64,000 nt of DNA from JBBDJG01 sp040880005. Its GTDB lineage: Bacteria; Actinomycetota; Thermoleophilia; Solirubrobacterales; JBBDJG01. The position numbers and the translations under genes were made by a program. Shown one piece after another: positions 1 to 7,875 of the stretch. The stretch spans positions 1 to 64,000 of the forward strand of contig JBBDJG010000012.1 of the NCBI GenBank assembly GCA_040880005.1, written 5' to 3'. Each line of letters opens with the position of its first letter. Positions within the stretch are counted from its first letter, which is position 1. The notes below the pieces were generated by a model. The model saw only the letters and a list, made by a program, of their open reading frames with translations. It had not been told where the DNA came from and ran no database searches.

Positions 1-22
1 AAAATGAACAACTTCTCAAACC

Positions 23-44
23 GTCAAGCCTTGGTGGGCTTGAC
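23..44. repeat. 8-bp inverted repeat just upstream of the first gene
   Basis: GTCAAGCC (23-30) and GGCTTGAC (37-44) are perfect reverse complements around a 6-base loop. The repeat ends 2 bases before the AGGAG ribosome-binding site (47-51) of the gene starting at 58. It could be an operator, or the terminator stem of a gene lying before the window. No T-run follows, so an operator or mRNA hairpin is at least as likely. Confidence 0.4.
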
Positions 45-57
45 ATAGGAGCGACTC

Positions 58-1023
58 GTGCGCATTGGTGTCTCGCTACCCAACGTGGGCCTCGACCACG
101 GCAAGGAGATGCTGCTTCCGATCGCCGAGGCCGCCGAGCGGCTCGGCTTCGACTCGCTGTGGGCCGCACACCACGTCGTGCTCCCTTACGAGCGGGCCAG
201 CGAGTATCCGTATCAGCGTTCCGGCACCGAGATAGCGATGAACCCTGGCATGCAGTGGCTCGATCCGCTGATCACGCTTGCGACGGTCGCCGGTGCCACG
301 GAGAAGGTCGGCCTCGGCACCAGCGTCCTCGTGCTGCCCTACCGCAACCCCGTGACCCTCGCCGCCGAGGTTGCCGCACTCGACGTGCTCAGCGAAGGGC
401 GGCTGATTCTCGGTGTCGGCAGCGGCTGGATGCGAGAGGAGTTCGAGGCGATTGGAATTGATCCGGCCGAGCGCGGCGCACGCACGGACGAGCACATTCA
501 GGTGCTCAAGACGCTCTGGCGCGACGATCCCGCAAGCTTCGACGGTCGCTTCACCAGGTTCAAGGACGTCGCGCTCGCCACCACGCCCCGCTCCGAGGGT
601 GGGCCGCCGATCTGGGTCGGCGGCAACAAGGAGCCGGGCATGCGCCGCGCACTGCAATACGGGGACGGATGGCACAGCATGGAGGTCTATCCCGAGGACA
701 TGCAGGAGGTCAACTCCGAGCTGGCGCGCATCGGCCAGCAGGTGGGGCGCGATCCGGCGCAGCTCGATATCAGCGTGGTGCGCGGTCTGATCCCCCCCGG
801 CCAGGAAGACGACTCGTTCATCCCCGAGCGGCGCATGCTGGGCGGCTCCGCACAGTCGGTGATCGACGAGCTAGGCGCCTATCAGGAGGCGGGGGTCGAT
901 CTCGTGCTGATCCAGATCAGCCTGTTGGCTCCGCTCGTGCCGGACGCCCTCGAGTGGGTCGCATCAGAGGTTCTGTCAGCGGCGGGCCCGCCACCCGTTG
1001 CAATAAACTCGCGCCCCCGATGA
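58..1023 (+). CDS. LLM-class (luciferase-like) F420-dependent oxidoreductase
   Basis: A 321-residue protein of the bacterial-luciferase-like TIM-barrel family, whose actinobacterial members usually reduce or oxidise substrates with coenzyme F420. The family pattern is visible: an N-terminal beta strand (MRIGVSLPN), the strand with LGTSVLVLPYRNPV at about residues 87-100, then EGRLILGVGSGW and a later PPIWVGGNK. The GTG start at 58 is set by AGGAG at 47-51. The stop overlaps the ATG of the next gene (ATGA at 1020-1023), so the two are translationally linked although a link to the oxidase genes is not obvious. The substrate cannot be told from the sequence, and FMN use cannot be excluded. Confidence 0.85.
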   Translation: MRIGVSLPNVGLDHGKEMLLPIAEAAERLGFDSLWAAHHVVLPYERASEYPYQRSGTEIAMNPGMQWLDPLITLATVAGATEKVGLGTSVLVLPYRNPVTLAAEVAALDVLSEGRLILGVGSGWMREEFEAIGIDPAERGARTDEHIQVLKTLWRDDPASFDGRFTRFKDVALATTPRSEGGPPIWVGGNKEPGMRRALQYGDGWHSMEVYPEDMQEVNSELARIGQQVGRDPAQLDISVVRGLIPPGQEDDSFIPERRMLGGSAQSVIDELGAYQEAGVDLVLIQISLLAPLVPDALEWVASEVLSAAGPPPVAINSRPR

Positions 1024-1592
1024 GCGCCTATTTCGTGATGGGAATCATCACCGTCGCCTGGGCGATGGTCCTGGCGGCAATCGGCCTCACGCGGGAGAAC
1101 TTCCCCTCCTCGGGCGCGGGGCTGCGCGCCATCATCGCGGTGACGGTGCTGCTCGTAGCGGGCACGCTGGTTGCGCTGTTCGCGACCACCAAGAAGGAGC
1201 ACCCGCTGCGCGAGGCGGCCGAGAAAGAGGCCGAGGCGGCTCAGGAACATGAAGGTGCTTCCGGTGGCGGCGGCGAACAAGCGCCGGCCGAGAAGCCGCC
1301 GGCAAAGGGGGGAGGCACGATCGAGGCGTCGGAAACCGAGTATTCGATCAAGCTCGCCGACGGCGACACCGTCGATCCGGGCGAGTACGAGATCGAGGTC
1401 GCAAACGACGGCAAGATCGACCACGACCTCGCGATCGAGGGCGAAGGAACCAAGGGGACGAAGACCCCGCTGATCGCCCCCGGCGAGGGCGGCAAGCTGA
1501 CCGTTGACCTCGAGCCTGGTCAGTACAGGCTCTACTGCACTGTCCCCGGGCACGAAGAGGCTGGCATGGAGCTGGACCTGACGGTTCGATAG
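1020..1592 (+). CDS. Membrane-anchored cupredoxin (type 1 copper protein)
   Basis: 190 residues. Two hydrophobic segments (about 3-20 and 32-52) are followed by a charged Ala/Glu/Gly-rich linker and a C-terminal cupredoxin domain (about 100-190). The copper site is readable: a His in DHDLAIEG and the C-x4-H-x4-M pattern in YCTVPGHEEAGM, as in plastocyanin-like proteins. The ATG at 1020 overlaps the stop of the preceding gene. Placed just ahead of ctaC-ctaD, it is probably an extracytoplasmic electron carrier to the oxidase, or a copper donor to its CuA centre. The electron-transfer role is inferred from position; the copper site is seen directly. Confidence 0.85.
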   Translation: MSAYFVMGIITVAWAMVLAAIGLTRENFPSSGAGLRAIIAVTVLLVAGTLVALFATTKKEHPLREAAEKEAEAAQEHEGASGGGGEQAPAEKPPAKGGGTIEASETEYSIKLADGDTVDPGEYEIEVANDGKIDHDLAIEGEGTKGTKTPLIAPGEGGKLTVDLEPGQYRLYCTVPGHEEAGMELDLTVR

Positions 1593-1689
1593 ATCGAAGA
1601 GATGACTCCGAGCGACGCACTCAGATCCGATTTGGCGAACATGCCGCATAGTATCGTGATGCCCGCGATGATGGCCGGGGGAGCGAAAG

Positions 1690-2433
1690 TTGCTTAGAAA
1701 TCCGTTCTTCCAGGTGGCGATGTGGACGCTCGGCATCGGCGCGGCGCTGACCGTCATCGTGCTGAACGCGGGCTGGCTTCCCGCCGTGGCCTCCGACGAG
1801 GCCGGCAAGATCGACACGTTCTACGACATCCTCGCGGTGATCTCGTGCTTCATCTTCGGCTTGGTGTCGGCGATCATGATCGTCAGCGTTATCCACTTCC
1901 GCCGCCGCCACGGCGACATGAGCGACGGTGAGCCGATCCACGGCAACAGCCGCCTCGAGGTGCTCTGGACTTCCATTCCCACGGCGTTGATGGTCGGCGC
2001 CGCGGTCGCGGGAGCGTTGCTGCTGCACGACATCGAGGAGCCGCAGGCGTCCACCCAGACGGTCCGGGTCCAGGCGCAGCAGTTCGCCTGGACGTTCGAG
2101 TACCCGCAGGGCTTTCGCGCCAACGAGCTCCATCTCGTGGAAGGGACGCCCTACTACTTCAAGATGAACACCGGCGACGTGATCCACTCGTTCTGGGTGC
2201 CGGAGTTCCGAATGAAGAAGGACGCAGTGCCCGGGATTACGACCACGGTAAGGGTGACCCCGACGAGGAAAGGCAAGTACGCGGTGGTATGTGCCGAGCT
2301 GTGCGGCCTCGGGCACTCGACGATGCGGGCGCCGGTGGTGGTCGAGGACCAACAGTCCTTCGACAGGTGGGCGGCGCAGGCGCGCAAGGACCAATCGACC
2401 GTCGGCGGCCAGTCGGAGCCGTCGTTCAAGTAA
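1690..2433 (+). CDS. ctaC: Cytochrome c oxidase subunit II (CuA subunit)
   Basis: 247 residues. N-terminal membrane helices (about 5-27, 40-60 and a further hydrophobic stretch near 90-110) precede the periplasmic CuA domain. The CuA ligands are complete: C201, C205, H209 and M212 in CAELCGLGHSTM, with upstream DVIHSFWVPEF supplying the other His. The start is TTG at 1690 with a GGGGGAG Shine-Dalgarno sequence; a later in-frame ATG would cut the first helix. No fused cytochrome c domain is present, so electrons probably come from the separate carriers encoded nearby. ctaD follows 20 bases later. Confidence 0.95.
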   Translation: MLRNPFFQVAMWTLGIGAALTVIVLNAGWLPAVASDEAGKIDTFYDILAVISCFIFGLVSAIMIVSVIHFRRRHGDMSDGEPIHGNSRLEVLWTSIPTALMVGAAVAGALLLHDIEEPQASTQTVRVQAQQFAWTFEYPQGFRANELHLVEGTPYYFKMNTGDVIHSFWVPEFRMKKDAVPGITTTVRVTPTRKGKYAVVCAELCGLGHSTMRAPVVVEDQQSFDRWAAQARKDQSTVGGQSEPSFK

Positions 2434-2453
2434 GGGAAGGGGGCGGAACTAGA

Positions 2454-4439
2454 ATGGCCGACAGCGTGGCGGTTGCAGCGGAGACTCACGGCTCCCAGCA
2501 GCCGAGCTCGCCCCAGCGGGGTGGCTTCAAGGCGCGCATGCTCGCGCCCGGCCTGCTGCGTGCCGCCTGGGCGACGGTCGCGATGGCTGCGTTTGCGTAC
2601 GGGCTGGTGGTAGGCCTGCGCGCGATCCAGGGCTTCCCTCTGTTCGACAGCGCGCCGATCGTGACGGCGATCCTGCTCGCCGCTCCGATGGGGTTCCTGG
2701 TCGGGATCGGGGGCTTCGACTACTGGTTCAAGTACATGATCGGCAAGCCGACCGAGCCGGAGGACCATTCCGGCCACGGGGCACGTAGCTGGCGCGACTA
2801 CTTCCGCGTCAACACCGACCACAAGGTGATCGGAATCCAGTACACGGTCACCTCGATCTTCTTCCTGCTCGTGGGCGGCGCGCTCGCCGAGCTGGTGCGG
2901 GCCGAGCTTGCGGCACCCGGACAGCAGATCGTCTCCACCGACACCTTCAACGGCCTCTTCTCCGTGCACGCGTCGCTGATGATCTTCCTGGTCATCATCC
3001 CCGTGTTCGCGGGCCTCGCCAACTACGTGATCCCGCTGATGATCGGTGCGCCGGACATGGCCTTCCCGCGCCTCAACGCGCTCAGCTACTGGCTGCTGCC
3101 CGTGGCGGGAATCATGATGATGGCCAGCTTCCTGGTGCCGGACAGTGGCTCCTTCAGCACCGGTTGGACCGCTTACACGCCGCTCTCCTCGAACGCCCCG
3201 CTCGGCCAGCAGTTCTTCACGATCGGCGTGCAGTTCGCGGGCACCTCCTCGATCATGACCGCACTCAACTTCCTGGTCACGATCATCACCATGCGTGCGC
3301 CCGGAATGACCTTCTGGCGGCTGCCGCTGCTGGTCTGGGCGAACTTCACCACTTCGCTGCTGGTCGTGATCGCGACTCCGTTCGTCGCGGGCTCGCAGTT
3401 CCTGCTGCTGCTGGACCGGGCGCTGCATGCGAACTTCTTCGACGTCTTCCAGGGCGGCGAGACCCTCCAGTACCAGCACATCTTCTGGTTCTACTCGCAT
3501 CCGGCCGTCTACATCATGGTGCTGCCGGGATTCGGCATCGTGTCGGAGATCATCTCCGCCAAGTCTCGAAAACCGATCTTCGGCTACCGGCTGATGGCGC
3601 TGTCGCTGCTGGCCATCCTGGCGCTGGGATTCACCGTCTGGGCCCACCACATGTTTGTTTCCGGGATGTTCAGCTGGCTGAGGGTTCCGATGATGATCAC
3701 GACGATGCTGATCGCAGTCCCGACGGGGGTCAAGATCTTCAGTTGGCTGGCGACGCTGTGGCGTGGAGTGCTCGAGTTATCCACTCCAATGCTGTTCTGT
3801 CTCGGCTTCATAACGATGTTCACGCTGGGCGGCATCAGCGGGATCATGCTCGCCGTGATCCCGATCGACATCCACGTCTCGGATACGTATTTCGTCGTCG
3901 CGCACCTCCACTACGTGCTGTTCGGAGGCAGCATGTTCACGATCTTCGCGGGCATCTACTACTGGTTCCCGAAGATGACCGGCCGGATGTTCGACGAACG
4001 CCTCGGCAAGATTCACTTCTGGCTGACGTTCATAGGCTTCAATGCCACCTTCGCGCCGATGCACTGGGTCGGCCTCGAAGGCATGCCGCGGCGGGTGGCG
4101 GACTATGCCGAGCAGTTCGCGGGTTGGAACCTGTTCATCTCGATCGCCGCTTTCGGCCTCGGCCTCTCGACGCTCGTTTTCATCTACAACATGATCGTCA
4201 GTTGGAAATGGGGCCCGCCGGCGCCGGGCAACCCGTGGCGCGCCAAGACGCTCGAATGGCAGGTTTCCTCGCCGCCGCCGTTGTTCAACTTCGACGAGAT
4301 TCCCCAGGTGGTCGGGGGTCCGTACGAGTACGGCGTGCCCGGGGCCGTGCACGCGGTCCTCAACGGCGAGCGTGAGAAGGTGCCGGCCGGTGCGGGCGAG
4401 GCCGGCGGCAACGGGCACAACGGGTCGGCGAGGCAGTGA
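2454..4439 (+). CDS. ctaD: Cytochrome c oxidase subunit I, A2-type
   Basis: 661 residues, longer than the usual 530-570 because two extra membrane segments precede the 12-helix core. Heme and CuB ligands are visible: His in LFSVHASLM, H349 in FYSHPAVYI, H398-H399 in WAHHMF, and H484/H486 in VVAHLHYVL. The D-channel glutamate of A1 oxidases is missing: the motif reads YSHP, the Tyr-Ser replacement that defines A2-type enzymes. The ATG at 2454 has GGAAGGGGGCGG upstream; an open frame extends back into ctaC but has no support. The enzyme reduces O2 to water and pumps protons. The stop overlaps the next gene by one base. Confidence 0.95.
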   Translation: MADSVAVAAETHGSQQPSSPQRGGFKARMLAPGLLRAAWATVAMAAFAYGLVVGLRAIQGFPLFDSAPIVTAILLAAPMGFLVGIGGFDYWFKYMIGKPTEPEDHSGHGARSWRDYFRVNTDHKVIGIQYTVTSIFFLLVGGALAELVRAELAAPGQQIVSTDTFNGLFSVHASLMIFLVIIPVFAGLANYVIPLMIGAPDMAFPRLNALSYWLLPVAGIMMMASFLVPDSGSFSTGWTAYTPLSSNAPLGQQFFTIGVQFAGTSSIMTALNFLVTIITMRAPGMTFWRLPLLVWANFTTSLLVVIATPFVAGSQFLLLLDRALHANFFDVFQGGETLQYQHIFWFYSHPAVYIMVLPGFGIVSEIISAKSRKPIFGYRLMALSLLAILALGFTVWAHHMFVSGMFSWLRVPMMITTMLIAVPTGVKIFSWLATLWRGVLELSTPMLFCLGFITMFTLGGISGIMLAVIPIDIHVSDTYFVVAHLHYVLFGGSMFTIFAGIYYWFPKMTGRMFDERLGKIHFWLTFIGFNATFAPMHWVGLEGMPRRVADYAEQFAGWNLFISIAAFGLGLSTLVFIYNMIVSWKWGPPAPGNPWRAKTLEWQVSSPPPLFNFDEIPQVVGGPYEYGVPGAVHAVLNGEREKVPAGAGEAGGNGHNGSARQ

Positions 4440-5311
4440 TGGAGGCGGCCGCCCAGGCACAGCGCGACCACGTGCTGATCGTCGCGGACGAGACGATCGG
4501 CGGAAGGAGGCTGCTCGAGGCGATCGACGCCCGCGCGCAGCAGGGCCCGATTCGCTGCACCGTGATCTGCCCACGCAACGAGCCGCCGTTCGGCTACGTG
4601 ATCTACGACGACAGCTCGCGGTCGGCGGCGCAGATCCGGCTCGACCTGACGCTGAACCATCTTGCAAGGCGGGGCATCGAGGCCGACGGTGAGGTCGGTG
4701 ACCCCGATGCGTTTCTCGCTGCCCAGGATGCGGTGCGTTTCTACGGCGCCGACGAGATCATCGTCTCGAGCTATCCGTACCCGCGCTCGGGCTTTCTGCG
4801 CAAGGACCTGGTCCAGCGGATTCGCGACTGGTCTGGGCTGCCGGTCCAGCACGTCGTGATCGACCTCAACAACGAGCCCGTCAAGCACGCGATCGTTGTC
4901 GCCAACCAAACCGTCACCGGGGGCCCGTTGCTGGAGGCGCTCGAACGCCGCGCGAACGAGTCACCGCATCGATTCACGGTGATCTGCCCGATCGGCGGTG
5001 ACAGCGGGGGCGAGGAGGGCGCCGACGCGGCCAAGGAGCGGGTCGGCCGCACGGTTCACGAGCTTCGCCGCGCGGGCCTCGAGGTCGTCGGGCAGGTGAT
5101 GGATCGCGACCCCTTGACCGCGATCCAGAACGCGGTCAAGTACCACCCTGCCGACGAGATCATCGTCTCGACCTTCGCAGCGGAGAAGTCCAAGTGGTTG
5201 AGCGCCGACCTGATCAACAAGGCGCGCAAGGCGACGGGACTTCCCGTCGAGCACGTGATTGGCGAGCGGGTGCAAGAGACACACGGCACCTCGACCGGAG
5301 CGGCCGCCTAG
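4439..5311 (+). CDS. Tandem UspA-like two-domain protein in the cox operon
   Basis: 290 residues from ATG 4439 (GTG at 4436 is possible). It is made of two halves of about 130 residues that resemble each other: HVLIVADETIGG...TVICP...ADEIIVSS and HAIVVANQTVTGG...TVICP...ADEIIVST. This layout (strand, small-residue turn, VICP strand, DEIIVS strand) is that of universal-stress-type Rossmann folds; a canonical G-x2-G-x9-G-S/T ATP loop is not seen. It overlaps the ctaD stop and ends 7 bases before ctaE, so it is co-expressed with oxidase subunits. A related single module lies at 5973-6632. A sensory or assembly role is conceivable, but the function is unknown. Confidence 0.7.
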   Translation: MEAAAQAQRDHVLIVADETIGGRRLLEAIDARAQQGPIRCTVICPRNEPPFGYVIYDDSSRSAAQIRLDLTLNHLARRGIEADGEVGDPDAFLAAQDAVRFYGADEIIVSSYPYPRSGFLRKDLVQRIRDWSGLPVQHVVIDLNNEPVKHAIVVANQTVTGGPLLEALERRANESPHRFTVICPIGGDSGGEEGADAAKERVGRTVHELRRAGLEVVGQVMDRDPLTAIQNAVKYHPADEIIVSTFAAEKSKWLSADLINKARKATGLPVEHVIGERVQETHGTSTGAAA

Positions 5312-5318
5312 GAAGAAG

Positions 5319-5930
5319 ATGGAATCCGCATCGATCGCACACGCCGCCGGAGCCCACGCCGAGCACCCGCCCGAGGCCAACCGCAGCTCGCGCGTCGATC
5401 CGCAGCTGCTCGGAATGCTCCTGTTCATCGTCTCCGAGGCGATGTTGTTCGGGTCGTTCTTCACGGCCTACTTCTTCATCAGGGTCGTAGAGGGCACGCC
5501 GTGGCCGCCGGATCCGTTCGAGTTCCCTGTGGCGATCGCCGGGATGAACACGGCGATCCTGCTGATTTCGAGTTTCACGATGCACTACGCGCTTCACTCG
5601 GTCAAGGCAGGCAACCGGCTGGGCATGAAGGCCGGTCTCGTCACCACGCTCGTGCTGGGTGTCGCCTTCCTCACCACGCAGATCAACGAGTATGTGAAGG
5701 CGGGCTTCTCGATCTCCGACGGCGCATTTGCTTCGGTGTTCTACGGCCTGACCGGATTGCACGGCGCGCACGTGTTCATCGGGCTCACGTTGTTGACGAT
5801 CATGACCGTGCGGGCGTTCAGGGGGCACTTCAGCGCTCAAGCTCACATGGGTGTCGAGTGCGCCGGCATCTACTGGCACTTCGTGGACGTGATGTGGATC
5901 GTCGTGTACACGACGATCTATCTTCTGTAG
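5319..5930 (+). CDS. ctaE: Cytochrome c oxidase subunit III
   Basis: 203 residues, five-helix form. Family landmarks: LLGMLLFIVSEAMLFGSFFTAYFFIR near the N-terminus (the conserved SEAM-F-F-AYF helix), FYGLTGLHGAHVFIGL, and the C-terminal YWHFVDVMWIVVYTTIYLL. The ATG at 5319 is preceded by AGGAAGA and lies 7 bases after the upstream stop. Together with ctaC and ctaD it completes the three-subunit core of the A-type oxidase. No small subunit IV gene is recognisable; the next gene codes instead for a two-helix anchor with a UspA-like module. Confidence 0.93.
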   Translation: MESASIAHAAGAHAEHPPEANRSSRVDPQLLGMLLFIVSEAMLFGSFFTAYFFIRVVEGTPWPPDPFEFPVAIAGMNTAILLISSFTMHYALHSVKAGNRLGMKAGLVTTLVLGVAFLTTQINEYVKAGFSISDGAFASVFYGLTGLHGAHVFIGLTLLTIMTVRAFRGHFSAQAHMGVECAGIYWHFVDVMWIVVYTTIYLL

Positions 5931-5972
5931 CTCGTCGAGGGCCGCCGGAGAGACTCCGGGCGGAGGCGAACT

Positions 5973-6632
5973 TTGATCAACCCGCTCAGATCCGAACAAG
6001 AAGCGTTCAAGGCGACGATCATCATCGCGATCCTCGCTGCGCCGGTGGCGATTGCCGCGTTGCTGTTCGGTGGCGGAGTGGCGCTGGGGGTGGCTGGCGG
6101 CCTCGTCTTCGCCGGCCTGTTTGCGCTGGTGCGCAAACGCGGCGAGCCCGGTCGCGATGTAGTGCGCTTCGACCGCTCGGCGCCCGACGGGCGCTGCCGA
6201 ATCCTCGTTGTCGCGAACGAGACGCTTTCTGGCGGCGCGCTCCGAGGCGAAATCGAATACCGGGCGACCCGTGCGGGCGGTGCCGAGGTGCGGGTCGTAT
6301 GCCCAGCGCTCAACACCAAGCTCAAGCACTGGACCTCCGACGAGGATGCGGCGCGCCAGGCGGCGCAGAAAAGATTGGGGCTGGTATTGACCGCCCTTGC
6401 GCAGGTGGGGATCGAGGCTCAGGGAGACATCGGTGACGACGATCCGGTCCAGGCGATGGAGGACGCGCTGCGCACGTTCGCCGCCAGTGAGGCGATCGTG
6501 TCCACGCATCCACCGGGACGATCGAACTGGCTCGAGGCCGGAGTCGTGCTGCGGGCGCGTGAGCGCTTCGAGATCCCGATCACCCACGTGATCGTCGACC
6601 TCTCCCACGAGCGCGAGTTCGTGGCCGAGTGA
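5973..6632 (+). CDS. Membrane-anchored UspA-like protein, last gene of the A-type oxidase cluster
   Basis: 219 residues from TTG 5973 (CGGAGG upstream). Residues about 12-50 form two closely spaced membrane segments (ATIIIAILAAPVAIAALLF, then VALGVAGGLVFAGLFALV), leaving a cytoplasmic module that matches the two modules of the 4439-5311 product: RILVVANETLSGG, VRVVCPALN, EAIVSTHPPGRSNW, ITHVIVDL. The size and position of the membrane hairpin are those expected of a small oxidase subunit IV, so this could be a subunit-IV-like anchor bearing a regulatory domain. That is inference; no annotated relative is recognised. Confidence 0.65.
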   Translation: MINPLRSEQEAFKATIIIAILAAPVAIAALLFGGGVALGVAGGLVFAGLFALVRKRGEPGRDVVRFDRSAPDGRCRILVVANETLSGGALRGEIEYRATRAGGAEVRVVCPALNTKLKHWTSDEDAARQAAQKRLGLVLTALAQVGIEAQGDIGDDDPVQAMEDALRTFAASEAIVSTHPPGRSNWLEAGVVLRARERFEIPITHVIVDLSHEREFVAE

Positions 6633-6661
6633 GAGCGCTCGGGCCGGTAGGCTCGGGGCGC

Positions 6662-7075
6662 TCAGCGGCCGGCTGAGGCCGCGCCGTCCTCGGAGCCCGA
6701 GGGGTCCTTCACCGACTCGGCGACGTAGGCGGCAACCGCATCCGCGTCTTTGCCCTCGACCAGGTTGGCAGGCATCGCCTTGCCCATCGGCAATGCGATC
6801 TGCTTGCGCACGACGCTCTCGATCGTGCTGCGCTCGAAGCCGTCCGCGAGCGACTGCTTGAAGGCCGCGTCGAGGTTCGGCCCGGCGACGCCGCGCGTTC
6901 CGGCCGCCTCCAGGACGTGACATGAGCCGCACTTCTCGACGAACAGCTGCTTGCCGGGACTGCCGCTGGGATCGTTCGGATTGGCGCCGCCGCAGCCCGA
7001 TGCGGTAATCGTCGCGACGACCGCTGCGGCGAGGACGACCCCCGCCAGCTTGCCTGTGAGACGTGATCGGGACAC
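6662..7075 (-). CDS. Lipoprotein c-type cytochrome (monoheme)
   Basis: 137 residues. The N-terminal signal ends in a lipobox-like ITASGCGG, so the protein is probably lipid-anchored outside the membrane. One heme c site, CGSCH, sits at about residues 50-54, and a Met ligand is likely within ALPMGKAMP. The pattern GKQLFVEKCGSCHVLEAAGT closely resembles the cytochrome at 9872-10339, so the two are probably paralogues. It is transcribed against both oxidase clusters and lies between them. It is a plausible electron donor to one or both oxidases. Confidence 0.85.
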   Translation of the reverse strand: MSRSRLTGKLAGVVLAAAVVATITASGCGGANPNDPSGSPGKQLFVEKCGSCHVLEAAGTRGVAGPNLDAAFKQSLADGFERSTIESVVRKQIALPMGKAMPANLVEGKDADAVAAYVAESVKDPSGSEDGAASAGR

Positions 7076-7369
7076 GGAAGGTCGGCATTATCCGCATTCG
7101 CCCGGTCGCGTGCTTCGTGGCCGCCGTCACGTGGGCTGGGGGTCACGCCGCGCATCGTCCGTAGTCCGCACGGATCGAATCAGTCGTTTCCGCCGATGGC
7201 GGACGGCGTTTGCGCGACTAGGGTCGCGAGATTCCGCAGATGAGCACGCCCAGGCGCCGACCGCGGCGCTTGAGGTGGTTCCAATGTCGCCACGCAGGCA
7301 CGGCGACGATGCCGGTGAGACGCACGAGGAGCAGAGCCACTGAAACTCCATTTCGGCGAGCCCCAGACG

Positions 7370-7873
7370 GTGGTCCTGATCATGTTCGTGGTGATCGTCA
7401 TCGCGCTGACCGCGGCGTTCACCGTGGTGGCGTTGTTCAGCCGCGAATCGGTGCCGCTGGAGCGCGTGCAAGAGGTCGGTTATCGCCTCCGGCGGGGATG
7501 GCTGGTGTTCCTCGCCTTGCTCGGAGTTGCCACGGTTGGCACGTCGCTGTTCTTCCTGCCCTACGCGGAAGGTACACGGCCGGGCGAGACGGTCAAGGTG
7601 ACCGGCGGGCAGTTCTACTGGTCGATGTCACGCACGTCCTTCACCGAGGGGGCGCGAGTGCGCTTCGACGTCACCTCGGCGGACGTCAATCATGGGTTCG
7701 GCCTGTACGACCCGAGGGGAAAGCTGCTCGGCTCGGTGCAGGCGATGCCCGGCTACCGGAACCGGCTCGACGTCACGCTCTCGACCCCGGGGCGCTACCT
7801 GGTTTCCTGCCTCGAGTTTTGCGGTGTCGATCACCATCGCATGATCAGATACTTCAAGGTGGTTGAGCGGTAG
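7370..7873 (+). CDS. ba3-type cytochrome c oxidase subunit II
   Basis: 167 residues from GTG 7370. A better start may be a CTG at 7340 giving MKLHFGEPQTVV..., because GAGGAG at 7326-7331 sits 8 bases before it and nothing usable precedes 7370. Two hydrophobic segments (VLIMFVVIVIALTAAFTVVALF and WLVFLALLGVATVGTSLFFL) precede a CuA cupredoxin domain with all ligands: C-x3-C-x3-H-x2-M in CLEFCGVDHHRM, plus the His of DVNHGFGLY. Subunit I follows two bases after the stop. Confidence 0.88.
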   Translation: MVLIMFVVIVIALTAAFTVVALFSRESVPLERVQEVGYRLRRGWLVFLALLGVATVGTSLFFLPYAEGTRPGETVKVTGGQFYWSMSRTSFTEGARVRFDVTSADVNHGFGLYDPRGKLLGSVQAMPGYRNRLDVTLSTPGRYLVSCLEFCGVDHHRMIRYFKVVER

Positions 7874-7875
7874 CG

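Noticed and set aside
669..1019. Upstream extension of the cupredoxin frame over the oxidoreductase gene
   Set aside because: Arg/Gly-rich out-of-frame translation. The family-like sequence begins at ATG 1020.
3164..4375. Long alternative frame inside ctaD
   Set aside because: High-GC shadow frame; His/Arg/Asp-rich without motifs. The real frame has all oxidase ligands.
4436..4438. GTG start for the UspA-like two-domain protein
   Set aside because: ATG 4439 overlaps the ctaD stop and is the simpler start; the difference is a single residue.
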